Positions 34,885-43,470 of a DNA stretch of 64,000 nt are shown piece by piece. Under the pieces are notes generated by a model. That model saw nothing but the letters and a program-made list of their open reading frames with translations, made no database searches and was not told the DNA's origin. The position numbers were made by a program, and so were the translations under genes. This DNA is from DASQZK01 sp963764345 (GTDB lineage: Bacteria > Bacteroidota > Bacteroidia > Bacteroidales > GCA-2748055), in assembly GCA_963764345.1 (NCBI GenBank), contig CAVXSF010000018.1, positions 124,001 to 188,000 on the forward strand, given 5' to 3'. Within the stretch, counting starts at the first letter, position 1. Every line of letters begins with the position of its first letter.

Positions 34885-35777
34885 ATGGCACATTCACACG
34901 GACATATCCGGCCCACATGATCATACAAAGGCATTTGCCATCGGCATCGGTCTGAATGTTGTATTTGTCGTCGTTGAGGTGATATTTCGGGCTCATTGCC
35001 AATTCATCGGCCCTGCTGGCCGATGCAGGTCACAATACCAGCGATGTGCTGAGCCTCGTATTCGCCATGACGGCTGCGTGGCTTGCCGGTATGCAGCCGA
35101 AGGGAAAATACACCTACGGTTTGCGCAAGACTACCATCCTGGTGTCTATTCTGAATGCCTTCCTGCTTTTCGGAGCCGTAGTTGCTATTGGGTGGGATGC
35201 GATTGAAAAGCTTAAAAACCCGGAGCCGGTGGCCGGCAGCAAGGTCATGCTGGTGGCAGGGATCGGGGTAATCATCAATACGGTCACCGCCGTCCTTTTC
35301 CTGAGAGGTCGCAGGGAAGACCTGAACATCAGAGCTGCTTTCCTTCATATGGCCGCCGATGCAGGAGTGTCGGCAGGCGTTGTGGTTGCGGGGTTGCTGA
35401 TCATTCTTACGGGCAGGCTCTGGATTGATCCGGTGATGAGCTTTATCATCATCGCCGTTATCCTGGCCGGTACATGGCGTTTGTTTACCGATTCCATTAA
35501 CCTGGCACTCGATGCTGTACCCAAACACATTGACCTCGAAGAGGTCCAGGAATTCCTCCTTTCCAAAGAGGATGTGGAAGGTATCCATGATCTTCACATC
35601 TGGGCCATGAGCACCACAGAGGTGGCATTGACGGTTCACCTCGTGATGCCGGGAGGCTTTGATGACAGGTTCATCGGCAGCCTGCAGGAAGAATTAAAAC
35701 AGAATTTTGGCATCGGGCATACCACCTTTCAGATCGAGAATATCAGGATTGAAGAGGATTGCCAGACCGGCTGCTGA
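34885..35777 (+). CDS. CDF-family (CzcD-like) divalent cation exporter (two frameshifts near the 5' end)
   Basis: The gene begins MAHSHGHIRP with a His-rich N-terminus. After an indel near 34915 it continues HDHTKAFAIGIGLNVVFVVVEV, and after a second at 34985-34987 (one T too many) it continues LLADAGHNTSDV, the zinc-site motif of helix II (HxxxD). The rest (35046-35777) is intact with six helices, the second zinc-site HMAADAG and the cytoplasmic domain HDLHIWAMS. It would export Zn2+, Co2+ or Cd2+ against protons. It follows the damaged tract without its own clear promoter. Confidence 0.85.
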
Positions 35778-35816
35778 AATACCGGTTCCTGATTGGCAAT
35801 CCCTGATTACATTTCA

Positions 35817-35824
35817 TATATTTG
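35817..35824 (+). promoter_or_regulatory. Bacteroidota-type -7 box for the GH140-like gene
   Basis: TATATTTG matches TAnnTTTG, 48 bases upstream of the ATG at 35872. Confidence 0.5.
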
Positions 35825-35871
35825 GTAAACTTTATGATTTCGGGATTCAATAACTCTAAAATTTTTTCAAC

Positions 35872-37240
35872 ATGGGAAACATTCGTCTCTACATGATTTA
35901 TTTCATGCTTTCAGCAGCAATCATTCCGGCAGTTGCACAGGTAGACCACTGGGACGGACCGTCCGTTGATTTCAGTCACGGTAAACTGGTGGTTTCCGAT
36001 AATCACCGTTTTCTTGAATTTGAAGACGGAACGCCATTCTTTTACCTGGGTGGTACAGCCTGGGAAATGTTTCACCGGCTCACCCTTACCGAAGCGGAGA
36101 AATACCTGGAGAACAGGCGTTCAAAGGGTTTTACGGTGATCCAGGCAGTGGCATTGGGGGAGCTGAACGGACTGATCACACCAAATGCCAATGGTGATAA
36201 ACCGTTTGAAGGGTGACGATCCCTTAAAGCCGAACGAGAAATATTTCAGGCATGTAGACAGCATCATCAATATTGCCGCTGAAAAAGGACTGTTCATAGG
36301 CCTGCTCCCCACCTGGGGCGATAAAGTGGACAAGCAATGGGGCCAGGGCCCGGTGATCTTCGATGTGCAGAATGCTTTCCAGTACGGCAAGTGGATAGGC
36401 AACCGGTATAAGGATTATCCGAATATCATCTGGATCAACGGGGGAGACCGGAATTGCGGTGGCGGCAACTACCAGGTTTGGGATGCCCTGGCTCTCGGGA
36501 TCAAATCGGTGGACAAGAATCATCTCATGACCTTTCATCCTTGGGGAGGAACCGGTTCCTCGGCTTGTTTTCAGAACTCAGACTGGCTTGATTTCAATAT
36601 GCTTCAGTCGGGTCATAGTGACCGTTTCATCGCCAACTATGATATGGTCCATGCCGACTATGACCGTATCCCTGTCAAACCCTGCATGGACGGAGAGCCA
36701 AATTATGAAGATCATCCCATTAACTGGGATCCGGCCAACGGTTGGTTTAATGATTGGGACGTGAGACGGGCGGCCTACCAGTCGGTTTTTGATGGGGGGA
36801 TGGGGGTAACCTACGGCTGTCACGCGATATGGCAGTTTCTTGACAAAGGACGGACAGCCATCACATGGGCGAGGCATTACTGGTATGAAGATCTTGACCT
36901 GCCCGGAGCTTTCGACATGATGTATCTCAGGGAACTCATCGAATCGAAACCCTTCTTCAGTCGTATTCCGGATCAGTCGATGATCATTGGTGACGACAGC
37001 GGGTTCACCAATAAGATCATTGCCTGCCGCGGCGACGGTTACGGCTTTGTATACCTGCCGGCCAATAAAGGCGTGACGGTTAAGCTAAGTCTGATTAGTT
37101 CCGATAATAACGTGTCCTGGTTCAATCCCAGGACTGGCAAATACAAAGCAGTCGGGGAGATTAAAGAAAACGAGAAGTATTTCGAGGTCCCTGTTCAGGG
37201 CGTAGACTGGGTACTCGTAGTGGAAGCCGCCAATCAGTAA
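35872..37240 (+). CDS. secreted DUF4038 glycoside hydrolase (GH140/apiosidase-like), one frameshift
   Basis: A signal peptide (MGNIRLYMIYFMLSAAIIPAVAQ shortened here) leads into the DUF4038 TIM-barrel domain: FLEFEDGTPFFYLGGTAWE, GFTVIQAVALGE, GLLPTWGDKVDKQWG, IIWINGGDRN and the C-terminal beta domain with WFNPRTGKY. A frameshift at 36211-36213 (GGG where GG is expected) splits the gene; removing one G gives KPFEGDDPLKPNEKYF. The family includes GH140 apiosidases that act on rhamnogalacturonan II. The exact substrate here is not proven. The full protein is about 455 residues. Confidence 0.82.
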
Positions 37241-37429
37241 AACAGGGGCTATACACTCGCAGCTAAAAGGGGCAGGGGCTGGAAATCTTTAGAAACGAGG
37301 TCATTGAATGCGGAAGATCCGAAGCTGGCTGCGTGAAGGAACAATGATATTTGATCCCTGTCAGGGGCCTAAGTGAACAAGGTATAATGTGAAAATGGCA
37401 GCCCGTATTTACAACGTGAATGAATTTTC

Positions 37430-37888
37430 CTAATCCTCATCCCCCAGTCCGGCATTCCCGCTGTCGAGAACGAATTTCCATTCACCTTTCGTATTCCTTT
37501 TCCAGACGGTGACGTATGTGCCTTTCTCTTTGGACTTCCCGTCGGAAATCGTATAAATGCCGTAGGTATATCCAAGATCACCCGAAGCGGCAACCTCTAC
37601 GCTTTCCGGTTCCCAGTTCAATGTAAAGGCGGAATCATCCTTCCTGTTAAGCAATAAGACCATTGACGTGATCCCTTTTACCGGGGAGTGGTGCGGTCTG
37701 AGGAGGACTACCGTACTGTCGGCGAATTTGAGAAAGGCAGCATTCATTCCATGATCTGCTGAATAGCCTGCAAAATCGAGGTCTGCCTGTCTGAGAGTTT
37801 CTTTTTCTGCCTTAAAGGAAGACTGTGTATGGCATGATCCCAGAACCAGGGGGAGCAGAAGCAACAGAAGGGGAGTTGTTTTTTTCAT
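37430..37888 (-). CDS. DUF4440/SnoaL-like lipoprotein
   Basis: The 152-residue protein has a lipoprotein signal (LLLPLVLGSC, Cys19). The mature part resembles the NTF2-like DUF4440 family: ADLDFAGYSADHGMNAAFLKF near residue 35, YGIYTI near 114 and the C-terminal YVTVWKRNTKGEWKFVLD. Function is unknown. Its upstream region is a copy of a 120-bp repeat that also precedes the nitrilase gene at 56600. The 190 bases on its 3' side contain no gene I can support. Confidence 0.75.
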   Translation of the reverse strand: MKKTTPLLLLLLPLVLGSCHTQSSFKAEKETLRQADLDFAGYSADHGMNAAFLKFADSTVVLLRPHHSPVKGITSMVLLLNRKDDSAFTLNWEPESVEVAASGDLGYTYGIYTISDGKSKEKGTYVTVWKRNTKGEWKFVLDSGNAGLGDED

Positions 37889-38009
37889 TCTGCAATAATT
37901 TTGATTTTATAGGTAGAATAGTTTATCCCGCTCCTGCGGGAGAACCACACATGATGCATTATTACAAGATTACATTTAGCTCCGCAGAGCTCTCCGCCTC
38001 AGGCGGATC
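37889..38009 (-). repeat. 120-bp hairpin-rich intergenic repeat, copy 1
   Basis: Read on the minus strand, this stretch ends right at the ATG of the lipoprotein gene and aligns along its full length with 56481-56599. Shared blocks are ATCCGCCTGAG, a GCGGA-CTAAA block, GAGCGGGATAA and CTATTCTACCT, with AAAATT-A-ATTATT-AGA just before the ATG. It contains the perfect hairpin TCCCGC-TCCT-GCGGGA (37926-37941) and the palindrome TCCGCCTCAGGCGGA. It may be a small mobile element or a shared promoter/leader module. The rest of the gap, 38010-38220, shows nothing I recognise. Confidence 0.7.
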
Positions 38010-38220
38010 GGTTGTATTATTACCAATCATGTGGGTTTCATAATCCGGAACATGTAATGATCTGAAATCGGAACCAAATTATGGAATTATGAAATACGGA
38101 GCAACGAGAAAAATGAACCAACGGGATTGCATGACTTACAGGGGCGACCAGAACAGGGATGAATGATGCCTGGATTTCCCGTGGGAAATAAGTTCTCCAG
38201 GGTCAGGTCATGCGAAATAC

Positions 38221-38940
38221 TCAGGAATTCCCGTTAATCGAATCGCAGTATGTGGCCAGTTTGACCAGGTCAAACTCATTTTTCGGGTCTATCTTTTGGG
38301 AAAGGATAAAATTGTAGATCTTATCGTTATACCCAAACTGCCTGGCGAGCTTTTTTCTTTTACTTTCCAGTTTTATCATTTCTCCGTGGTACAGAAAATA
38401 ATAATCCTTCATCACGATCACGGCATCCCCGCGTTCTCCCATATCGATTGCACGGTTATAACTCGATTGTCTGATCTGGGTATAATAATGACATAACAGG
38501 GATGAATGCAAATTGTAGATAAGGCGGTAAAAACCCTTTGGGCTGTTCTTATTCAGAAGAGATTCGGTAATAAAGGTGGTGTTTTCGTTTTCGATGACAA
38601 TGCTTTTAACGTTCCCTGATGAAATGGTCTTGATCTTACCAGCATGCTTAATTTCCAGGAGATTATTTTGAGCATCCAGTCTTATGGGAATGCCGGTGAT
38701 GACCTCATCGTTTCCGTTCATCTTGATGTCAGCAATTTTCCAATCATCATTTATGTAAACATCACTGCCGGAGGTACTTATCTGGCTGCGTGATTTAATA
38801 CTTGCCCTGATTACGGCATCATCAGAATGAGTTCTTTCTGATGAATCTTCCGTTTTGAATCCCTGTATCTGAGCTTTTACTGCAACAGAATAACCCGTTA
38901 GGAGTGCAGCAAGTAAAAGAATTGAAAAAAATCTATTCAT
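38221..38940 (-). CDS. exported protein of unknown function
   Basis: I chose the Met at 38940 (MNRFFSILLLAALLTGYSV) because it begins a signal peptide and a -7 box lies 31 bases upstream; the longer frame from 38991 would include the promoter. The mature protein, about 215 residues, shows a beta-rich N-terminal half (DDWKIADIKMNG, GIPIRLDAQNNLLEI) and a helical C-terminal half (KRKKLARQFGYNDKIYNFILSQK). I recognise no family with confidence. Confidence 0.7.
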   Translation of the reverse strand: MNRFFSILLLAALLTGYSVAVKAQIQGFKTEDSSERTHSDDAVIRASIKSRSQISTSGSDVYINDDWKIADIKMNGNDEVITGIPIRLDAQNNLLEIKHAGKIKTISSGNVKSIVIENENTTFITESLLNKNSPKGFYRLIYNLHSSLLCHYYTQIRQSSYNRAIDMGERGDAVIVMKDYYFLYHGEMIKLESKRKKLARQFGYNDKIYNFILSQKIDPKNEFDLVKLATYCDSINGNS

Positions 38941-38970
38941 TAAAATCATTATATTAAAAAATTGGGATAC

Positions 38971-38978
38971 CAAAAATA
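38971..38978 (-). promoter_or_regulatory. Bacteroidota-type -7 box for the exported protein
   Basis: The minus-strand reading is TATTTTTG, matching TAnnTTTG, 31 bases upstream of the chosen start at 38940. Confidence 0.45.
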
Positions 38979-39182
38979 AAATAAATCTCAAAGATAAGCA
39001 AAGTCTCGATCACAGATATTCAAATTACTTTGAGTGACGGGTAGTAGTATGTGATCATTTTTCACACTTACACCTATGCCGCCCGGTTTCCGGGGAAAAA
39101 AGCAGGGATGGGATTTGCCGGGCATAAAATTATTAACCTTTTTTAACTCACGCATATTCTCTGAGATGATCCGTCTGGAGGT

Positions 39183-40826
39183 TCATTCCGGAGAGTTAAT
39201 GATCATCTTTGCTTTTTTCAGGGCTTCATCGAACTGGTTGAAAATATTGGCGCGCCCGATGAGGAAGGCGATACGGCTGCGTTCCAGTTCTGCCCGTACT
39301 TCGGGTCTTACGCCTGACAGGAGGATCCGGGTATGGCCGGATTGCAGATCTCTGATGGTCTCCCTGAAATTATTGAGGCCTGTTGAATCGATGAACGGCA
39401 CATGGCGCATCCGTATGATGAGCACTTCCGACCGTGAGTTGATATTTTTCAGGGTTTCTTTGTATTTTTTTGCTGCGGCAAAGAAGAAAGGGCCACTGAT
39501 CTCATAAACGTCGATACCTGAAGGAAGGTCGGCATAATTTTCAAAGAGGTCTGATTCCGAATCAATGCCAATAACTTCGCCTGTTCTGGCCATTCTTTGC
39601 ATGAACAGCATGGCTGCCATTACCATTCCTATTTCGATGGCCATGGTAAGATCGACAAGGACTGTCAGGAAAAATGTTGTCAGCAGGATAAAGATATCGT
39701 ACCTGGCACCTTTGAGGATCGACACGAAAGAACGCCATTCGCTCATGTTATAGGCAACGACGATAAGAATACCGGCCAGGCATGCCATCGGGATCAGCAT
39801 GGCCAACCGACCCAGGAACAGCATGATCAAAAGGAGTGTCAGGGCGTGTACGATTCCTGCGATCGGCGTCCGGCCCCCGTTTTTGATATTTGTGGCGGTG
39901 CGGGCAATGGCACCGGTAGCCGGGATACCTCCGAAAAAGGGGGTAACGATATTGGCCACGCCTTGTGCAATGAGTTCGGTGTTTGACCGGTGATTTCCCC
40001 CAATCATTCCATCGGCTACTACCGCGCTCAGCAACGATTCAATGGCTCCGAGCATGGCAATGGTAAAAGCAGGCTGGAGGTAGTTTCCCAGTTCACTCAG
40101 ATGCAGGGCGGGTAATGAAAGACTGATCTTGCCGGGGATGCTACCGTATATGGTTTCAATGGTGTTGACGGGCAGATGTGCCAGTTTTACGACTGCCGTG
40201 AGGACAATAATAGCGATAAATGATCCGGGAATTTTCGGAATGACTTTTTTAGAAAAGAGGATGATAAACACCGTAGCCAAAGTCAGAGCCACGGCCCACG
40301 GATTAATGGTATTCAGTGATTCCAGAAATACCGTCCATTTTGCGATGAAGCCTGCAGGGAGGTCAGGCGTTGAGAGACCAAGCGCATCTTTGATCTGGGT
40401 TGTGAAAATGACCAGGGCGATACCGCTTGTAAATCCGGTTATCAGGGGGTGGGGGATATATTTCAGGATGGAACCCAGCCGGAACAGACCAAACAGAATC
40501 AGGATTATCCCGGCCATGACGGTGGAGATCATCAGACCTGACAGACCATATTTGCTTACGATTCCAAATACCACGATCACAAAGGCACCGGTGGGACCCC
40601 CGATTTGTACACGGCTTCCCCCGAGAAGTGAAATGAGCAAGCCTGCAATAATCGCCGTGATCATTCCCTTTTCCGGTGATACGCCTGAAGCTACGGCAAA
40701 AGCAATCGCCAGTGGCAGTGCTACGATACCTACAATGATACCTGCAAAAAGATCCCTCCTTATCTGGAGAGGCGTATACCCCTTTCTCAGCAGACTGAAA
40801 AACTTGGGCCTAAATATGGTGCTCAT
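39183..40826 (-). CDS. SulP-family anion transporter with STAS domain
   Basis: The 547-residue protein has about 12 membrane helices, with the family signature FAGIIVGIVALPLAIAFAVASG near residue 30 and GLISLLGGSRVQIGGPTGAF near 80. A C-terminal STAS domain (about 430-540) contains RMRHVPFIDSTGLNNF. SulP proteins move sulfate, bicarbonate or dicarboxylates; the substrate here is unknown. I placed the start at the ninth residue of the longest frame (MSTIFRPKFF), since the predicted -7 box overlaps the upstream ATG. Confidence 0.92.
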   Translation of the reverse strand: MSTIFRPKFFSLLRKGYTPLQIRRDLFAGIIVGIVALPLAIAFAVASGVSPEKGMITAIIAGLLISLLGGSRVQIGGPTGAFVIVVFGIVSKYGLSGLMISTVMAGIILILFGLFRLGSILKYIPHPLITGFTSGIALVIFTTQIKDALGLSTPDLPAGFIAKWTVFLESLNTINPWAVALTLATVFIILFSKKVIPKIPGSFIAIIVLTAVVKLAHLPVNTIETIYGSIPGKISLSLPALHLSELGNYLQPAFTIAMLGAIESLLSAVVADGMIGGNHRSNTELIAQGVANIVTPFFGGIPATGAIARTATNIKNGGRTPIAGIVHALTLLLIMLFLGRLAMLIPMACLAGILIVVAYNMSEWRSFVSILKGARYDIFILLTTFFLTVLVDLTMAIEIGMVMAAMLFMQRMARTGEVIGIDSESDLFENYADLPSGIDVYEISGPFFFAAAKKYKETLKNINSRSEVLIIRMRHVPFIDSTGLNNFRETIRDLQSGHTRILLSGVRPEVRAELERSRIAFLIGRANIFNQFDEALKKAKMIINSPE

Positions 40827-40847
40827 GGAAATGAAAAAATGAAGGTG

Positions 40848-40855
40848 CAAAAGTA
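40848..40855 (-). promoter_or_regulatory. Bacteroidota-type -7 box for the SulP transporter
   Basis: The minus-strand reading is TACTTTTG, matching TAnnTTTG. It lies 22 bases upstream of the start at 40826 and overlaps the alternative upstream ATG at 40850, so it decides the start. Confidence 0.5.
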
Positions 40856-41078
40856 GGAGAAAAAGGTTCCTCTTATTCTTTTGTGGTCAAAAATATTTTT
40901 ATCCCCGGGAAAGAAAATGTCATTGCAGGTTTTAACAAATGAAAAACTGGAGGGTTTGTTTTATCAGTATGGATAAAGAAGGCGGGCAGAACAGGCTTTA
41001 ATCCTCATTTTTTATCCGCAAAAAATAAATCTTTTCCCGGCAGATCAGGATAATATTTTCAGGACCTTCCTGCTATCG

Positions 41079-42314
41079 TTAAAAGAAATATCCGACACCA
41101 AAATCCAGACATTTCATTTTTTCTATTGAAGATCGGGTAAACGGGTTAAAAAGCTTGCAGTAATTTAAGTCAATGGTAATTCCCGAGCCTGATTTAAACG
41201 GGTATTCAAGACTGCCACCTGCAACAAAACCTGCAAAATTTCGCTCCTCGGGAAGAATCTGGGGATAGACCACGGTCAAATCCCGGCTTTTGTAACTTAA
41301 GATCTCATCTCTTTTAATTTCTGTAATAAGCGAAAAATCAAATCTTCCTCCTGCGTGGAGGCTTGCTTTCATATGCCATCCGGACGGCTGGAAGTAATAT
41401 TTCAGCCGGAGTTCTGGTTCAATCCAAATATGCTTCACTGCAAGGCGGTCAATCTTTTGATAACTTGAATATTCAGTTGGGGTATCTTCACTAAATTCCA
41501 ACTTTGCCAGGGCAGTCCTCAGGTCGATTGAAAAACGGTCATTCATCCGGGTGATAATATTATTTAGGCTTAATCCTGCCTTGAATCCAGATCCGGGTAT
41601 ACCATCATTGTTATATATATTATTAAGGATGGATAGATCTGAAATGGAAGCAGAGGCAAAAACACCGGGTTTGATGGTAAGGAACGTCGGTTTTTCAACA
41701 TAAATGACTGCTCCCTGGCTTCCCGGTGAATCCAGTTTATCGTAATCAATTAAAAGTTTTATCAGCGAGGAAGAATTCATGGTTGTCCGTTCGATCTGCG
41801 GAAATATGTCCGGGGAATCCCGGAGCAGGTATTTCAATACAGCAAAATATTCTCTGTCGGGAGATGAATTTTTACCTCCCCACACATCATCTGATTTATG
41901 GCCGTCGTTGTTAAGTTCCAGGATCTCGCCTGACGAATTTTCGGCAAAATAATATTCCCTGGAAAAATCGGTAAACAGGAACAGGTCTGCTTTACCGTCC
42001 AGTATATATTCAACGAACATCATTTTCTTCGTATCCCCGAACGGAAGTTCTCTTGAAACGAAATATTTTCCTTTTAAAAAGCGGTAACCTTTTATCTCAC
42101 CGGGCTGATATTTCTTTTCAGCAGGGTTCCCGTTCTGTTTAAAGACGCATGCCGAACAGTTCCATGCGATACTGCCTTTCCTGACCATGCCAAAAAGGGT
42201 GTCGTTTCCGGTTGTAATAATATATCCTTTGAGGTATTCCTCCTGGGCGGCGAGCCTGGTAAAAACGCTCAGGAAGAGCAGTAAAATCACAGTCAGCGGA
42301 TAAGCTGGTTTCAT
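41079..42314 (-). CDS. exported, probably outer-membrane-associated protein of unknown function
   Basis: The 411-residue protein has a signal peptide (MKPAYPLTVILLLFLSVFTRL). The N-terminal 130 residues contain a repeat-like element seen in many Bacteroidota proteins (GYIITTGNDTLFGMVRKG, then KYQPGEIKGYRFLKGKYFVSREL). The C-terminal half looks like an eight-stranded outer-membrane barrel (LRLKYYFQPSGWHMKASLHAGG, LEYPFKSGSGITIDLNY) and ends in an aromatic pair, ...VGYFF. I do not know its role. Confidence 0.75.
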   Translation of the reverse strand: MKPAYPLTVILLLFLSVFTRLAAQEEYLKGYIITTGNDTLFGMVRKGSIAWNCSACVFKQNGNPAEKKYQPGEIKGYRFLKGKYFVSRELPFGDTKKMMFVEYILDGKADLFLFTDFSREYYFAENSSGEILELNNDGHKSDDVWGGKNSSPDREYFAVLKYLLRDSPDIFPQIERTTMNSSSLIKLLIDYDKLDSPGSQGAVIYVEKPTFLTIKPGVFASASISDLSILNNIYNNDGIPGSGFKAGLSLNNIITRMNDRFSIDLRTALAKLEFSEDTPTEYSSYQKIDRLAVKHIWIEPELRLKYYFQPSGWHMKASLHAGGRFDFSLITEIKRDEILSYKSRDLTVVYPQILPEERNFAGFVAGGSLEYPFKSGSGITIDLNYCKLFNPFTRSSIEKMKCLDFGVGYFF

Positions 42315-42520
42315 GATGAATCGTAGTTATTGTTGGTATTAAAGAAAAACAGCTACCTTTTCCGGATATGGTTTCATAGGATTTTTCAAACCGGATCCGG
42401 ACCGGAACAACACTTAAAATTGAAATTATAAAAATTTATGGTTGGAATTATTCTAAATTGACCAATTTCAGGACAGCCGGCCTTTTTGTACTAACACTAA
42501 TTTCTGTCTGACTGCACGGC

Positions 42521-42952
42521 TTATTTCCGGTTCTTGTCTTTCAGTTTCTGTTTTTTCTCATAGTACTGGAGGCTCAGATATCGCATATCGCGAAGGGCTG
42601 AAATGGCGATAACCAGGGTCAGCAGGATAGCGAGAAACAAGGTGGCGGCATTAAGTTTAAGGACGAAAAGAATAATTACGATATAGAGAGCAACAAAGCT
42701 GTTCAGGGTGATCTCGAAGAAACGGAGGAGGCTGAATGAAGGGGGCTTGCCCTGGAGTTCACGCAGGCCGTTGGCAAAAGCTGAAACGGCATAAAGGATG
42801 AAGAATACCAGGGCAAATATCCAGCTCGAAGTGTCCGGGCTTCCGCTACGGTATGATATCAGATATTGGGAGAACGGGTAAATGACAAAGAGGGCTCCCA
42901 GCAACAGGCGGATTGCTCCGAAGAGTTTTTGGTATTTGATCAGTGGGGTCAC
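42521..42952 (-). CDS. small integral membrane protein of unknown function
   Basis: The 143-residue protein has four hydrophobic helices (about residues 10-33, 42-62, 80-103 and 105-122) and a charged C-terminal tail (EKKQKLKDKNRK). I recognise no family. It stands alone between the exported protein and PEP carboxylase. Confidence 0.65.
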   Translation of the reverse strand: MTPLIKYQKLFGAIRLLLGALFVIYPFSQYLISYRSGSPDTSSWIFALVFFILYAVSAFANGLRELQGKPPSFSLLRFFEITLNSFVALYIVIILFVLKLNAATLFLAILLTLVIAISALRDMRYLSLQYYEKKQKLKDKNRK

Positions 42953-43470
42953 GATGAAAAATGATTAATAGTTAGGCCGCGAAGTTAAACAATCCTTTTG
43001 ATCCTGAAAACCGGGGAACACGCATATGGAATTAGTATTTCGCGGGTTTCTCATCCACCGGCACCGGCAAGACATACTTGCGGCTTGTCCCGGTAAGGAA
43101 AGACGAACATTTGCTACGGCGAAGATATTGCAAAGAATCCGGTTCCGGAAAACGGGGAAGATATAACCGGACGTGTACCTTGTCTTTGGGCGGAGTTTTC
43201 AAGGTTGCCTCGGGGTAACGGAACGGCTGGTGATAGGCGGGCGATAAGGTATTTCAAAGAATTTGGTTGTTTAAGTCGGGGCCCCTCCCCCAGCCGACCT
43301 TCCAACCAACCCTTAATCGCCTTCACCCCCCAAAAATCAGCGTCTCATTCACCGGTTTTTTATGAAAAGTTATGAACAGTTCAAAAAATCCCTGATCTGA
43401 TTTTTACGGTTGTTCATAAGTCCTGTTGAAAATATGGCATGGGGTGCCGGGTTATCCTGGAGAAAGTTAA
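42953..43470. other. 518-base gap with no recognisable gene
   Basis: The segment contains short open frames on both strands, but none has coding character, a promoter box or a family match. It lies between two leftward genes. Part of it is GC-richer than its surroundings (43050-43330), which may mark an old gene remnant. Confidence 0.4.

Noticed and set aside
39183..40826. STAS domain of the SulP transporter as partner of the RsbW-like and SpoIIE proteins
   Set aside because: STAS domains are a standard part of SulP transporters and there is no operon link to the hydrogenase loci.
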